From assembly GCA_936440205.1 (NCBI GenBank), contig OW387146.1, positions 46,986,426-47,050,425 of the forward strand: 64,000 nt of DNA. The letters are read 5' to 3'. Of this stretch, positions 34,118-45,055 are shown piece by piece; positions within the stretch are counted from its first letter, which is position 1; every line of letters begins with the position of its first letter. The stretch is from Lepidonotus clava (lineage: Eukaryota > Annelida > Polychaeta > Phyllodocida > Polynoidae). Made by a program: the position numbers and the translations under genes. The notes under the pieces are model-generated. The model was not told where the DNA came from. It worked only from the letters and a program-made list of their open reading frames with translations, and ran no database searches.

Positions 34118-35394
34118 CTCTCACTTGCATGAGAATTTTTCCCATGACGTTCTTGCCATTTATATTTTTTGGATCCATAGAATTTGCTTTGCCGATTGGG
34201 ATGCCAGTTCCCCAGAATTTGTCATATGTGCATTCAAAAATTTCTTTGTTACCGTTTCTTTTAGCATTTCTCCAAGTTCTTCATTTTGTTTGAATTTTTC
34301 AGATACTATCTCCTTTAGTACTTCTTCTTTTTCTTTCATCCATATTTCATTCAGATTGAATTTTTTCGAGATGAGTTTCACTCTGTAAACATTTGATTCT
34401 GATTTGATCATTTTTGCTTCTTTCTCATAACCGTTTTCCATGGCTTCCTGGAATTTGAATGCGGACTCTGCAGATTTGAACGTGTTTCCTTTGTATATGA
34501 TCTCCGACTCACTTAGATTCGAAAAGAAACTGTGGTGCCCTTGAAATGCTATTCCTTTCCCTTCCATTATTTTTACCGTTTTTGTCTTTTTGATTGAGAT
34601 TTTTTCTGGAACCAAGTGAACTTCGTCCACTAAGTATTTCTTTCCATCAACTAGTAGGTTTGATCCTCTGATCTTCGAGTCAACTCCGATTGATTTAGCA
34701 AAACCGTTGATTGCTCGAAGGTCCTTTAGTTTATCTGCTTGATTTTGTGTTAAATCATCATTTAAGAACACATTTCTCCTTTCTTCCTTATTTCTCAGTT
34801 TTGAAACATTCTTGTAGATTTCTTTCTTCGGAAACGGCTCGTAAAAGTGAACGACAAATGACCTCGATCTGTTTGTTTTTATCCCCAGTGACAGGGATTT
34901 CCCGTGTCTAAAAATAGAATGACATACTTCCCGGGCTTTTAGATTTATTTCTAGGTCTTTGAACAGGTCATCTACTAATACTTCCAATGGCCTTCCATCA
35001 TCTTCCTTGATACCATCAATGCAGATATTGTTTCTGATTTCATATCTTTTAATCTTTTCAAATTGTTGATCAAAGCCATTAGCTCTTCTCTTCAACTTGA
35101 AAACTGACTCGGTGAGTTTTTTATTTTCTGATTTGAGGTGTTTCACTTCTTCTTTCAGTTCTTTAAATTCAATCAAGAATTTATCAATTTTGTCTCCTAA
35201 TTCTCCCCTAGAGAATTCACTTGCAGTAAAGGAATCATCCGTTTATTTTGCATTTCTTTCGACAGTTGTATGGAGATTTTCAACCTTCGTCAAAACTTCC
35301 TTGATCAAATCCTCCAATGAACTCACCTTGGCGTTCGAATCAGTTGATCCTTCCGCTTTTGATGTCGATTTGTTTTTTTCCTTTTTGAGACATT
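34098..35394 (-). pseudogene. LINE ORF1 N-terminal part: coiled coil plus NADAR (YbiA-like) domain
   Basis: The start is probably MSQKGKKQ at 35394, with one shift and a stop before the frame that is open from 35176 to 34160. Residues after that start form a coiled coil (FKELKEEVKHLKSENKKLTE), then an RNA-binding-like block (YEIRNNICIDGIKEDDGR). After GKGIAFQGHHSFFSNLS comes YKGNTFKSAESAFKFQEA, the core of a NADAR domain. A one-base shift near 34205 leads to KFWGTGIPIGKANSMDPK and GKNVMGKILMQVRDE, the typical NADAR end. NADAR proteins act on ADP-ribose or related N-glycosidic bonds; some remove ADP-ribose from guanine in DNA. A NADAR domain in a LINE protein is unusual. Confidence 0.75.
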
Positions 35395-35569
35395 TTCAAG
35401 AGTCATCCAGTAAAATTATTATTCCAAATTTGATCTATGAGTATTCATAAATCAAAATGTTATGTTTTTTCCTGTTATAAATTCCTTGAAATTGTTGAAA
35501 TCCCAGGTTTAAATCTTACCGAGACGAGCAACAATCTACTCTGTTACCATGGCAACCCTATTCATTGTT

Positions 35570-36340
35570 GGGGATATCTAAGAAAACAGACTGAGCCATG
35601 TAAACAGCTATGCATTGATTAGATCTTTTTATGGTTTTAATCTCACAAGTCTGTTTAGTCCAATAGGAGGCATGAGATTCTCTTTTGATTAAGTTCAAAT
35701 CATACTGACCAGAACTGAACCCTAAAACAGGTACTGTTTTAATATGGTTGAGGAGTTGAGGAGTTGACATTTGATCTTATATGTAAAGGGTGAAGGGGAT
35801 GACTATTACTTTTAGGCTGTGAGTCTTTAGGGGTCTTTGATTGTTTATTTATCTTTTGTTCTATAAATTTCTGAGTAATATATTCTTCTTTCTTTTTTTC
35901 TATTGTAATAAGATTGTCTAATTCTTCTAGTACAGCCGTGAACCTAAACATTATTTCTTTTCCAATCTCAATGCTTAGGTTTCGAATATATGTCAAAGTA
36001 TCCGAAACTACAGGATCTATACGTCTGTGATGTGGGAAATTGGGGTTGGGTGTTTTTACCTTTCTCTGTTTGAGCTCAGATTCTAACCTCAGTCCAGCCA
36101 TGCTTGGTAACACGAGAGTATGAGCAGGAGGAGGGACACAAGTGCTTGTTCGTGTCCGCTGAGAGGTCGCAGAGGACAAATTGAAGAAGCGGTCATGGTT
36201 CTTGGAGTCATGCCCCACATAAGGGTGGATGGTGGCTGGGATGGATCTGGGGACAGTGGTATTCGGGAGCAGAGGAGATGCCAACTTGAGGGTGGAGGGG
36301 GCGTCTGGTCTATTCGGGCCTATGGCTTCTTAGGTCTCGT
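35570..36340 (-). pseudogene. Polinton relic 2: polymerase B exonuclease region
   Basis: The minus strand holds VLGFSSGQYDLNLIKRES, matching VIGFNSGRYDLNLIKRDF of Polinton 1, with TIKRSNQCIAVYMAQSVFLD downstream. Upstream is a Pro/Ser/Thr-rich stretch and TLTYIRNLSIEIGKEI, as in TLNYIQNLAEKIALVE of Polinton 1. Fossil; broken. Confidence 0.75.
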
Positions 36341-37029
36341 GCTGTGAACCTAGCAGCTGCGGCGGACCATCCATCCTAGACGGGCATTGTTGCCAAAAAT
36401 AAGGGAGTGGTAGCATGTCTTCCGGTCTCCCAAAATTTTATCCCTTGTGTTGGCCCTGATCAGGCTTAGTGTTCTCGGTCCTAATGTCCCCATTTTCGTA
36501 CCCTGTTTTGGTTCCCTCGTTTCATTTCACTATTATCTAAGTCCAGCTTCCCATTTTAGGCTACCATGAGTCTAATTTTGCTTCTCCGTCCTCTATCTTT
36601 ATCTGCTCTAGACTTCTAAGTCGTCAATTGGTCCATTTTGATTTATTTTCATACCACAACACTCTTTATATGGTCCTTAATGGCCTCTGATTGGCTAATT
36701 AACATCACATGGTCACTTTGACCTCTGCCAGGGTCACTTTTGGTCACTTACTTTTTCGTACATTTCAGTCTTCTCGTAAAATACCATTTCGTACAATCGG
36801 TTGCTCATACCATGCAATTTTGTACACACGTTATTGTCGTACAAATCATACACTTGGTCATTTTTGTGATTACATTTTTGTTTCAACATCCTTTTTTGTA
36901 CATTTAGCAATTCTTTAGGCTCTTGAACTCATCCATGAATTGATCTATATAAATTCATCACATGTCCATCTTATTTTCTAAAGAAACCTGGCATGCTAGC
37001 CAAAAACTAAAATATGTTGACAATCTAAA
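36341..37029. other. Unexplained insert between Polinton 2 polymerase parts
   Basis: Polymerase similarity stops near 36340 and resumes near 37030. The about 690 bp between them carry repeated TTCGTACA and TTTTGTAC words at 36755-36900, like those at 60640-60740. This is probably another repeat inserted into the Polinton. Confidence 0.45.
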
Positions 37030-37665
37030 ACAGTGTTACCACCACTACTACCTAAAAAGTATTTAGCTTTTGCAAAATAGCTTTCAAAATTGAAGACTAT
37101 CTTGTAAGGTATATTTATAAATTGAATGGTACTATTATTCCAAACTCTTTTAACTTATGGAAAACAGATTTTGTTGGTACTGTATACTCCTCCTTTACAA
37201 TTATACTTGACTCTGGTATAATATTTCTTCACACCAATATGTCTGCAGAGGTTAAACTCAGGGGAAAATACTTTCGACACTTAGAGCACATTTAATTTGA
37301 AGCTATGTCAATGTCAGTCACTAAACTGAAATGCAGGTTAAGTGTCATAACTTTCTGGTGGCTTGAGCATTCCATAAAAGGTTTCCCATATGCACTGAAG
37401 TTCATAATATACACATTTCCTATGATATCTTGGTTTCGAAACTTTTCCTCTTATAGGTTTGAGAGAGAAAACTCTGATACAAATATCAAGTTCTTCCAGT
37501 TGTATTGCCTTAAACGTCTGTATGCTTTCAGTGGGAAATACTGCTTTCAGTAAATACTCACTCACATTCTAGCAATTCATCACCATACAGAAAAAAACAG
37601 CAAACATCTGAAAAAACACACGTTGTCTTTATGAAGATGTTTGGTGACTTTATTTTGGTTGAAGT
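37030..37665 (-). pseudogene. Polinton relic 2: polymerase B N-terminal region
   Basis: The minus strand carries FPTESIQTFKAIQLEEL and IRVFSLKP, matching FPDETKTTFRGISIKAL and VRVFSLIP of Polinton 1, then a MCSKCRKYF finger and YKIVFNFESYF (MCSKCRRLF and YKIVYDFESCF in Polinton 1). Fossil; broken. Confidence 0.7.
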
Positions 37666-37699
37666 GTTGTAAACCCCTTCTCACTAGAAATCCAGGTAT

Positions 37700-38165
37700 G
37701 TTATCTAAATACCCTTTGAATCCATCTTAAAGACCACTAACGTGAGCTCTTAATATGTTGATATTAGCATTGACATTTCCAATCAACCTACAACTATTGT
37801 CACATTGCACAAAAGTATATAGCAAAACACCTTGTGCATGTAACCCATTGTATATAGATAAAGTAAAAGAAGCGTTACCTGATAGTAGAAGAAATATTAT
37901 AAAACGTGTTCAAAATCATAGGGTAACTACATTTCGTAGTGTAAATACAGCACGGTCTGCTGGTAGGTGTAAATATACCTGTTTGGTTACAAGTGGGTTG
38001 CATCTCCTAGCGAGCACTCCTGCTTGGGATAAAATCAATAATCAGACTGCTACATATAGATGGGAATCTATGGGTAAAGACGAGAACATTATCACTACTG
38101 TTTGGAACAATACGAATCTTGAGGATTCAAGGGTTTGGTTAGCCATAACATATCCAGACATCTTG
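37700..38165 (+). other. Unrecognised ORF region
   Basis: A 137-codon frame at 37755-38168 has a protein-like middle (SRRNIIKRVQNHRVTTFRS, then TYRWESMGKDENIITTVWNN). No family was recognised. It may be a relic of a mobile element next to Polinton 2. Confidence 0.3.
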
Positions 38166-38402
38166 TGATGTAGGAATAACCACACTGTTGCACGGACTGG
38201 CAAAGACAGGTGGACTCTACGGAAGAAACTTGTCTTATACCATATGATTGTGAACCTAGGATTAAAGAGGCAACAACTACACCAGCAATTATAAACGATT
38301 GTTATATTCACCAATAAACACAACTCTCAGCCAAACGTTGTCTGCGTCAAGGATACGAACGCCCATCTCACAGGCAAGTCTACCACTTGACTGGCACAAT
38401 AG
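38166..38402 (-). mobile_element. tRNA-derived SINE, copy 1
   Basis: On the minus strand the head carries an A box CAGTCAAGTGG (38384-38394) and a B box GCGTTCGTATCC (38352-38363) with tRNA-like spacing. The body then reads CAACGTTTGGC, ATTGGTGAATA and TTCCGTAGAGTCCACCTGT, matching copy 2 at 38981-39190. Confidence 0.65.
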
Positions 38403-38980
38403 GAGGAGGCTATATAAACGATTGACTAAGTAAACCAGAACAGTTCCCCATTATTAAATAATACCCATAACAAACAACAAGCGTTCAACATCTTCTAGAA
38501 GTCCACTATTTGTTTTGTAGAATTATTTTTTCTTTCTTTGAACTAAACGTCATCACAATCCTTGCTTTTCATGATGTTGATACAATTTGTCATCAATAAT
38601 CAAACCTTTGTGCAGTCATGACATTATAATTTTGGCAAATCAAATACAATAATTATTGGACAGTTTCATACTTGTACAATTTATACAAATACAAAGTTTA
38701 AGTTACTCCACATTCGCGATTTTTCCATATATTCTCAAGCAGTTCAGTAGTCAATTCCCTTTTAAAATCCAATTTTGAACTGATATTTTAGATATTTACC
38801 GGTAACTTCATCCAAATATTGTAAGCACGATAAATCCAATTTGTCTTGTATACATCCAACACTGGTTTTTGTAGATACAATGTTTTGCCCATATCACTGA
38901 ACGCTATTGTTTCGTTTAAGGTTGATTAACATTCCCGTGCATTGTCGGATATAACTATTACAGTTGGTATTGTCTCTAAA
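38403..38980. other. AT-rich spacer between the two inverted SINEs
   Basis: No gene was seen. The stretch is AT-rich, with a cluster of ACAATTTATACAAATACAA type words. Confidence 0.4.
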
Positions 38981-39190
38981 GGGAGTGCTAGTCGAGTGGT
39001 GAGCAAGTCCACGGTATGGGCGCTCAAACCATAACATGAACAACGTTTGGCAGTGCGGTAAGTTTATTGGTGGTTATTGTGATGCGTACAGCTGCTCGTG
39101 AAGGCAATGAATCCAAGGTATTACAGTTCAGTTGGAAGGGAGTAAGCTTCCTCCGTAGAGTCCACTTGTTCTCGCCTTCGGCCGTCTCGC
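38981..39190 (+). mobile_element. tRNA-derived SINE, copy 2
   Basis: A box TAGTCGAGTGG is at 38989-38999 and B box GGCGCTCAAACC at 39019-39030. The body shares CAACGTTTGGC, TTTATTGGTGGTTAT and CTCCGTAGAGTCCACTTGT with copy 1 in opposite orientation. The copies are well diverged. Confidence 0.65.
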
Positions 39191-41302
39191 AACAACGTAA
39201 TATGAGTCACCAGATGTCCCTGTGGTTGTAAGGCTATCTGAACCCCTTCCGAATCTCCCGATCCGATTGATCCAAGTGCTACTGTTCTCTCTCTCTCGAC
39301 TCTCCTACACTCTCGTTTATAAAGCAGTCTGATATCGATTTTTCCCAGGCCTCAGTGCTTGCGGGGAAGTGTATCCCAATGATCATTGTCGTCAGGTATA
39401 TCATCACTTACAAGCGGCACTGGCCATTACTATATATTTTCATGAACTAAATAATTTGGAAGAATTCCCATCATGTATATTCATCTGGTGGCTCTCACAC
39501 TAATTCATTAGGCATGCACAAAGCAAATGTTAATTTCTACCTTTGTGCATCACTTCTCAAAATCCGGTCACCACTATTTTTGTGAACATTCTCTTGTTCC
39601 TTATTTACATCATCATATATTTGTAACAATAATCTTTGCATACGTCTAACAGCCAAATAATCTACTTTACAATCGGTATGTACCATATTTTCATGTTATT
39701 ATATTGTTTAAATCTGGCTGTTTCTGCACCTATACATGATAACTTTAATTCTGATCAACTCTAATCTACAGAAACATATACAATAGAATTTATGAGTATG
39801 ATAACATACACAACCATACTATAACAATTATTAGTAGGGTGAAATCTAAAGAATTTATGACTTGAATAAAAGCCACACCTAGAAAACACATGAAAAGAAA
39901 GACCATACCTACCTTTGCGAGAAGGATGGGTATGTTAGTTTCGTTTTACATGTAGCCTTCCCTTTTTCTACTACTGCTGCTACTACTACTTCTACAATTT
40001 CTACTGCGTTGACTCATATGGCATTCAGGGTGAGCTCCTGAATGATCTTGCTTCCCAGAAGCCCATGCAGATCATAGAAGAGCTCCGAAAGAGCTCCATC
40101 CACCTCTAGGGAAACACGTGGTTCCGTTTAACACATTAACATCCAAACACACCTCAAACGTAGGGGTGACATCCTCTGAGCATCTGCAGGGCTGTTAATC
40201 TGGACGACATTCAGGGGGAGTGTTCCTGTTTTTATCATCTACTATATACATGCCCTTCAGATGACGCACATGTAATTGTACTGGAGAAGAATCCAGAATG
40301 TAAACTAGGGACCTTGATGTTGGAGGGCAACAGCCGACCGTCATTCATAAATCTGATGCATTCAACACAAAGCATCTCATAATTATTCCTTAACATCTAA
40401 AACAAATAGTGCCACAAAAACCTTTCTGATGCAGCAGGACCTAAGGATCATATTTGTGTATGATTTAAAATATTTTGAATCCAAAAGTGATTTTGCCCAA
40501 ATTCTGACACAACACTGGGGAATATAAATCCTCAATTTTTCTTCATAAATTCCTAATAGAGAATAAGCATAAATGTACACGATCATTTTTTTTCATAATA
40601 GTGAAATATGGCAATGTTTCTTTCTTTCTTTTCTTTTTTTTATTTAGCATATACTTATACTTGTCGAAGTTTGGTATCATGTCCAGTTTTAAGTATTATC
40701 CCAATTTTACTATACATCATAAATATGTATTTCAATTAAATCAGAAAAAATTAACAACAGCTTAAGAACTGGATACATTCTAAATTTTCTTACATCATGT
40801 TTGAATCGAACTGATCTCTTAATTCTCCATGTATTGAGTAAATATATTTTTCACATTTGATCAGTTTAATTGTTTAAGAATTAAACTTTAAAATTCAAAA
40901 TTATAACAACTAAGAATACATTAATTTTAGAGATATTAGGTATCAAACTTGAGAAAAAACAACACCAATACCATTGTGGATATGAGGGTGCAGTTTATTA
41001 GACTTTAGACTCAAAAGTAACATGCATATCAAAATAAGCAGCCAGACACGTTGGTTCAACACAAACATTTTAATATTATTCTATAGAGAACTACTAGCAA
41101 TTATGTAAACATGCCTTATATTAATGATAAACTACATGCTAGTTTGTTGTGCACATGTATCATCTAGTTGAAATTAACAATGCAAATACCATCATTAAAC
41201 TAAAGCTGAAGTATACTTTGTCATTCAATATTGCTTGAATCATTTCCTAGTTTTAGAGTGAGATACTGTTGTTTTAGATTTGCTCCTCTGACAGAAAACA
41301 GC
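39191..41302. other. Intergenic DNA downstream of the METTL24-like gene
   Basis: No gene was recognised. A CTACTGCTGCTACTACTACT microsatellite-like patch lies at 39969-39998, and a T-rich patch at 40614-40645. Part of this may be the 3' UTR of the minus-strand gene at 41303. Confidence 0.4.
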
Positions 41303-41569
41303 TCACTTGACGAAGTTCATATTAAGGTAGTGAACATCACATTGATAATGGAATCGTCCTCCTCTCCTTTTGTAAAACCATAATCGAAAGCCATTTTCTT
41401 CTAAACCCTTTAGTATATCAAAGTATGCTTGAGGATTGAACACATGTGTTCGTATATGGATCTCAAAAGACATTTGCATTACATTTACCAGGGTTCCTTC
41501 TTTTAACATGTTGCTTAGTACTTTCCATTCATAGGACTCTATGTCGAACTTAAGATAAGGAATTGTTAT
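41303..41569 (-). CDS. Last exon of a METTL24-like methyltransferase gene
   Basis: After a TTTTTGCAG acceptor the minus strand is open for 88 codons to TGA. It reads YLKFDIESYEWKVLSNML, then NVMQMSFEIHI, YFDILKGLEENGFRLWFYK and HYLNMNF. The Lys-x-Asp-Ile-Glu-x-x-Glu-Trp motif followed by Gln-x-x-x-Glu-Ile-His and a Leu-Glu-x-x-Gly-Phe-Arg element is typical of the C-terminal half of METTL24/FkbM-like methyltransferases in invertebrates. The S-adenosylmethionine-binding part must lie in upstream exons, not found up to 43 kb. This is the clearest conserved host gene in the window. Confidence 0.75.
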   Translation of the reverse strand: MTIPYLKFDIESYEWKVLSNMLKEGTLVNVMQMSFEIHIRTHVFNPQAYFDILKGLEENGFRLWFYKRRGGRFHYQCDVHYLNMNFVK

Positions 41570-42530
41570 CTGCAAAAACAAGTATAATATATTTTTTACA
41601 AATAAGTTGGTTGGAATTGAGGTTCTATATAGAAGGTTATATACATATGTGTGAAAATTTCTAAAGACATTCACAAAAGTTTGATGTGTGAGCGACGTTT
41701 ATGGACTTTATATTACTGAGTATCACATAAATAGTGCATGCGGATATGGCGAGTATACTCCTAATGCTAAAACCATGGTAGCATGTTGCAGTGGAGGATC
41801 CAACTTTAAGAACAGGTGGGGTGTGCTAATAGAAAAGGGGGCACAGCCCCTTTTTACTAGAATTTTACATTAAAAGAAAAGCTAGACTTGGCCAAAAAAG
41901 GAAGCCCCCCGGGGAGCCATCCCCTAAATCCGATCTGGATACTGCCCCTAGCTCATTAGGAGTTTATTGTGATCCCACTGACTTGAGCTGTAAAGTTGGC
42001 TGTAAAACTAATCAAGTTACTCATTAGACGTATTTACTGGCTACTCTTCAATAATCATTTCATGGGGGAGGCAACTATATGTTTATTTGAATTATGGGAG
42101 GGGAATCACGTGCCAACTAAATAGCAACTAATGATATTGTGATGAATGCACATATTTCATCCTTACGGTACGAAGAATATTAAGCTAGAAATTGGGTATA
42201 AGAATCATTTTGTAATGTGAAATGACCGAATAATGTGGTGATTGCTGGTTTATAATGAAATGATGTAATACAATGGCATGGGAATGAAAAGTAGACCGAA
42301 AACTGTAATTGAGCCCGAAAAGACTGAAAAATGGTATTGACCGGAAATGACGTCATGTAAGTCATGTGATTGAATTGATCAATGAGGGATGACATGTAGC
42401 TATAAAAAGGGGTTATATGGCCTGAAATGAACATGGTACACCTTATGTTCACACGCCTCTTCTTTGGGATGGACTGTCTTTCCACTTAGCCTGAGCCAGG
42501 GACTTCAAAGAGTAGAAGTTCATAGACGAG
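41570..42530. other. Intron or upstream DNA of the METTL24-like gene
   Basis: A diverged MITE end of the GGATCC family lies at 41785-41870. No further exon was recognised. A 101-codon minus-strand ORF at 42180-42485 has no domain. Confidence 0.4.
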
Positions 42531-42690
42531 AGTAGTATAATTGAGTCGCTGGCGCACATAACAAATGCTACTAATTAGGTCACTAGGTCAGTATGAGTGG
42601 GCATTGGCGGAAAATAGGCTCTTAGATTAATAGAGACTTTGAATAATTGGGTCATTACGACCTACTTTTGTGACCTACTTTTAAATAATA
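42531..42690 (+). repeat. TAGGTCA module, copy 1
   Basis: The segment reads GAGTCGCTGGCGCACAT, AATTAGGTCACTAGGTCA, TTAATAGAGACTTTGAATAA and GGTCATTACGACCTACTTTT. The same order occurs at 59015-59213 (-) and 63232-63420 (+). Here no hairpin units follow. Confidence 0.7.
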
Positions 42691-43129
42691 CGTTTAATTA
42701 ATGTCGTTATTATTTTGTTATTTTTGTTATTTTTTTAATATATACTTTATACGTATATTTTTCCGGAGAATTTTATCGGAGAATTCTTGTTCTATGATTC
42801 TCATTATTTTTACTTTTTTTTTGTATATAGTTTGTATAGTATTTTATGCGTTTATGTAGTTTTATGATAGATGATAAAGAAAACATAAAAAACAACATTT
42901 ATTTATTTAATTTTTATTTAAATGAAAAATCAGATTATGTATTTACATATATACAAGGCGCTTGTTTTAGATTTAAAAACTCATAAATATTTGGGTTTTA
43001 TTTTAGATTTTTCTATATTTTTGTACTTTTTTTGGTTTTTCATACATTTCCTATATAGCTATAATTCTTCAGTTTTTCAGGTATATAGTTCATTGTCCTT
43101 GGTCAGTCATTTTTTCTTAAATGGTAAAG
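42691..43129. other. AT-rich DNA at the left edge of Polinton 1
   Basis: Very AT-rich, with short ORFs rich in Phe and Tyr (+) or Lys (-). The Polinton's terminal inverted repeat, if kept, should lie here, but I could not match it to the right side. Confidence 0.4.
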
Positions 43130-43535
43130 GAGTTGTTGGAGCATGAGAAACCACAACTTCTAGATTGGGCTGAAAGTTCTGTGATATCTTCCAGCTTACT
43201 TTCCAAGTTGGTAACCTCGAAGAGGAGTCTGTCAACATTGGCTGACAGAGCCTCCACCCATTCGATGGTGTTCTCCAGATCACATTGCATGTGTCTTAGT
43301 GATATGGGACATCTCTTAGGCAGGTCCAGTATTTCATCTTCCTCTGATGTGTCTCCTTCTTTTTCCTCTGTATCTGTAGATAATCACATTTCTAGCGTTT
43401 CCAGATCTGGTGTCTCCTTCTTGTCCATTTCCGCCGGTTTAAGTTCATGTAAGTAATCACTGTCTTGTCCTTTAGGTTTGTTGGGGCTGTAGTACCTAGT
43501 GCTGACAGTGCGACGTAGGGGTTGAGAGTGCGACA
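43130..43535 (-). pseudogene. Polinton 1: acidic coiled-coil protein
   Basis: The minus strand starts MSHSQPLRRTVSTRYYSP and continues with acidic stretches (EEKEGDTSEEDEILDLPKRC) and a coiled-coil-like end (ALSANVDRLLFEVTNLESKL). Its place after the major capsid gene suggests a structural or assembly role. Family not recognised. Fossil. Confidence 0.5.
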
Positions 43536-43703
43536 TGTTTCTATGAGAAATCTAACACAATGCGCTCGTCAGTTGGTGCATTTGAGTGTTTGTAGTTGTT
43601 GTCTGTTACAGTCCCAGATACCGTATGATGAACATTGGCAGAATGAGAGTTGCTTTATAGCTATTGGTGGTAAACCGAATGAGTCAAAATAGTAAGTTTT
43701 ACC

Positions 43704-44561
43704 TCAAGGTGATACCCAAAATGCTACCCAATGTTCACCTGGTTTATTGTGAGGATCTGTGAGGGTGTGCTTTGTGACCTTACTCCTGGTGATTGGGTAG
43801 TTGATTGGTCCCATCTTGGGGTCACATACACTTTTATTGTGTACTTCCACCACCTCATCCCTGACTTGAACATGGTGCAGGGTCATTTCGACCTTCTTGA
43901 TCACGACTCTGTAGGTCTCATTAGCGGCCATCTGCATGTAGAAGTTTGCGGGCTGACGTTCAAACACGAGTTCAATCTCACAGTGAGAGGGTAGGAGTTT
44001 ACACTGAGTAAACAAATCCAGGTGTGGTCTTGCCACCATAGACTTCATACCTCTGCCGATATGGACTGTTCGTCGTGAGTTCCAATCTGCATTGGCTGCA
44101 CCCCTTGTGACCATTTTTTCTGCGGTGTCCTTGTACCGGTTCTGGCAACCTTTGAGGCGTGACTTTCTGACACCCTCCTCCATTGTCAAGAGGTCAATGA
44201 GATAAGACTTGTAGGAGTACTCTTCATTGTTCGAAGTGACCTTCTCACCATTGATGAGAAGCTGCACGCTGCTGAAAAGTGAATGAATTAAGTTGTTGAC
44301 TGGGGCTGCATCATGTTGTACGGTTAAGGCAGCTTCCTCGTTTGCTACATACTTTAGGTAGAGTTCAGCTTCGCTGAGGTCTGTGTATAGATTGCTCGGT
44401 TCGAAGGTGAAGTAAAAACACTTTGTGGTGTCAGTGAGAGCGTTGTTTGTTGTTTTTTTCACAAATTGACTTCGGAAAATATCTTTCTGTGATATAGGTA
44501 GTGCGTGTAAATCTAATTCGTCTACGGCACAAGTTGAAGCACAGGGATGAATGAGACTCAT
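43704..44561 (-). pseudogene. Polinton 1: major capsid protein
   Basis: The frame begins MSLIHPCASTCAVDELDL and continues SLFSSVQLLINGEKVTSNNE and HCEIELVFERQPANFYM, the pattern of the Polinton double-jelly-roll major capsid proteins often annotated as F54H12.2-like. It would form the hexon-like shell of a virion. Fossil copy in a broken element. Confidence 0.8.
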
Positions 44562-44727
44562 GTTGATAGCCTTAGAAAAGGGTAGACTTATGTCTACCTA
44601 CACTCTTTTGCTTCCCGTTGGCATGTCTTGTATCTTGAGTTGCTTGTCATCGTTTGGTTGGAGGTTCATCGTCGTCAGTGTTTAAGTACCTTCTGACTGC
44701 ACTGAAGGCAGTGTCCATTAACTCACT

Positions 44728-45042
44728 TCATGCCCTCTTAGATTGTTTGACGATGCTCTTCCTAATGTTTTTTCCTGACACGACATCGTCAAAAACACCT
44801 TTTCCAGTTCTCACGATGGTGGGGACCGCTGCTTTAAATCCCAACACACCAAGCTTCTTTATCATGGAAAGGGCTGATCTGATTATACTTCCGAATATCC
44901 CATGGCCACGTTGTCTTTTAGCTCCACCGAAAGCAGGTAATTGTCCACCTCCAAACTGTGAGCGCTTATAATATTGGCTGTATTCACCCTGTGGTGCTGT
45001 GTACAAGGGTGAAGTGTTCATATAGTAACTTATCATTTTCAC
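44728..45042 (-). pseudogene. Polinton 1: pVI/pX-like small capsid-associated protein
   Basis: A short basic protein with GGGQLPAFGGAKRQRGHG followed by an amphipathic stretch and VRTGKGVFDDVVSGKNIRKS. This composition and place, just upstream of the major capsid gene, are typical of Polinton proteins compared with adenovirus pVI or pX. Fossil. Confidence 0.65.
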
Positions 45043-45055
45043 ACTGTTTTGTCTG

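Larger units (their letters stand above)
29661..35569 (-). mobile_element. Nearly full-length LINE (CR1/L2/jockey-like), inserted in Polinton relic 2
   Basis: The element is about 5.9 kb. In order on the minus strand it has a 5' UTR (35569-35395), an ORF1 region with coiled coil, NADAR and SGNH-like parts, a spacer of about 580 nt (33388-32809), ORF2 with endonuclease and reverse transcriptase, and a short AT-rich tail. ATGAAT at both junctions may be a short target duplication. It is a different copy from the 18.2 kb LINE and is complete at both ends, but has several frame breaks, so it is probably inactive. Confidence 0.85.
29418..37670 (-). mobile_element. Polinton (Maverick) relic 2, split by a LINE
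   Basis: Minus-strand parts of a Polinton DNA polymerase B lie at about 37030-37665 (N-terminal region), 35570-36340 (exonuclease region) and 29418-29660 (start of the palm region). The order and strand agree, and the LINE at 29661-35569 separates the last two. Capsid and integrase genes were not found here. The relic is broken, with something like ten breaks besides the LINE, and is older than the LINE insertion. Confidence 0.75.

Noticed and set aside
33555-35450. Plus-strand ORFs across the LINE ORF1 region
   Set aside because: They are Ser/Phe/Leu-rich shadows of the minus-strand coding sequence.
38340-39030. Functional tRNA genes
   Set aside because: A and B boxes are present, but the rest does not fold into a clear cloverleaf, and each is followed by a shared non-tRNA body, as expected of SINEs.
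43121-43456. Plus-strand Ser-rich ORF of 111 codons
   Set aside because: The minus strand gives a start codon, acidic stretches and a coiled coil in the Polinton gene order. The plus frame is its complement.
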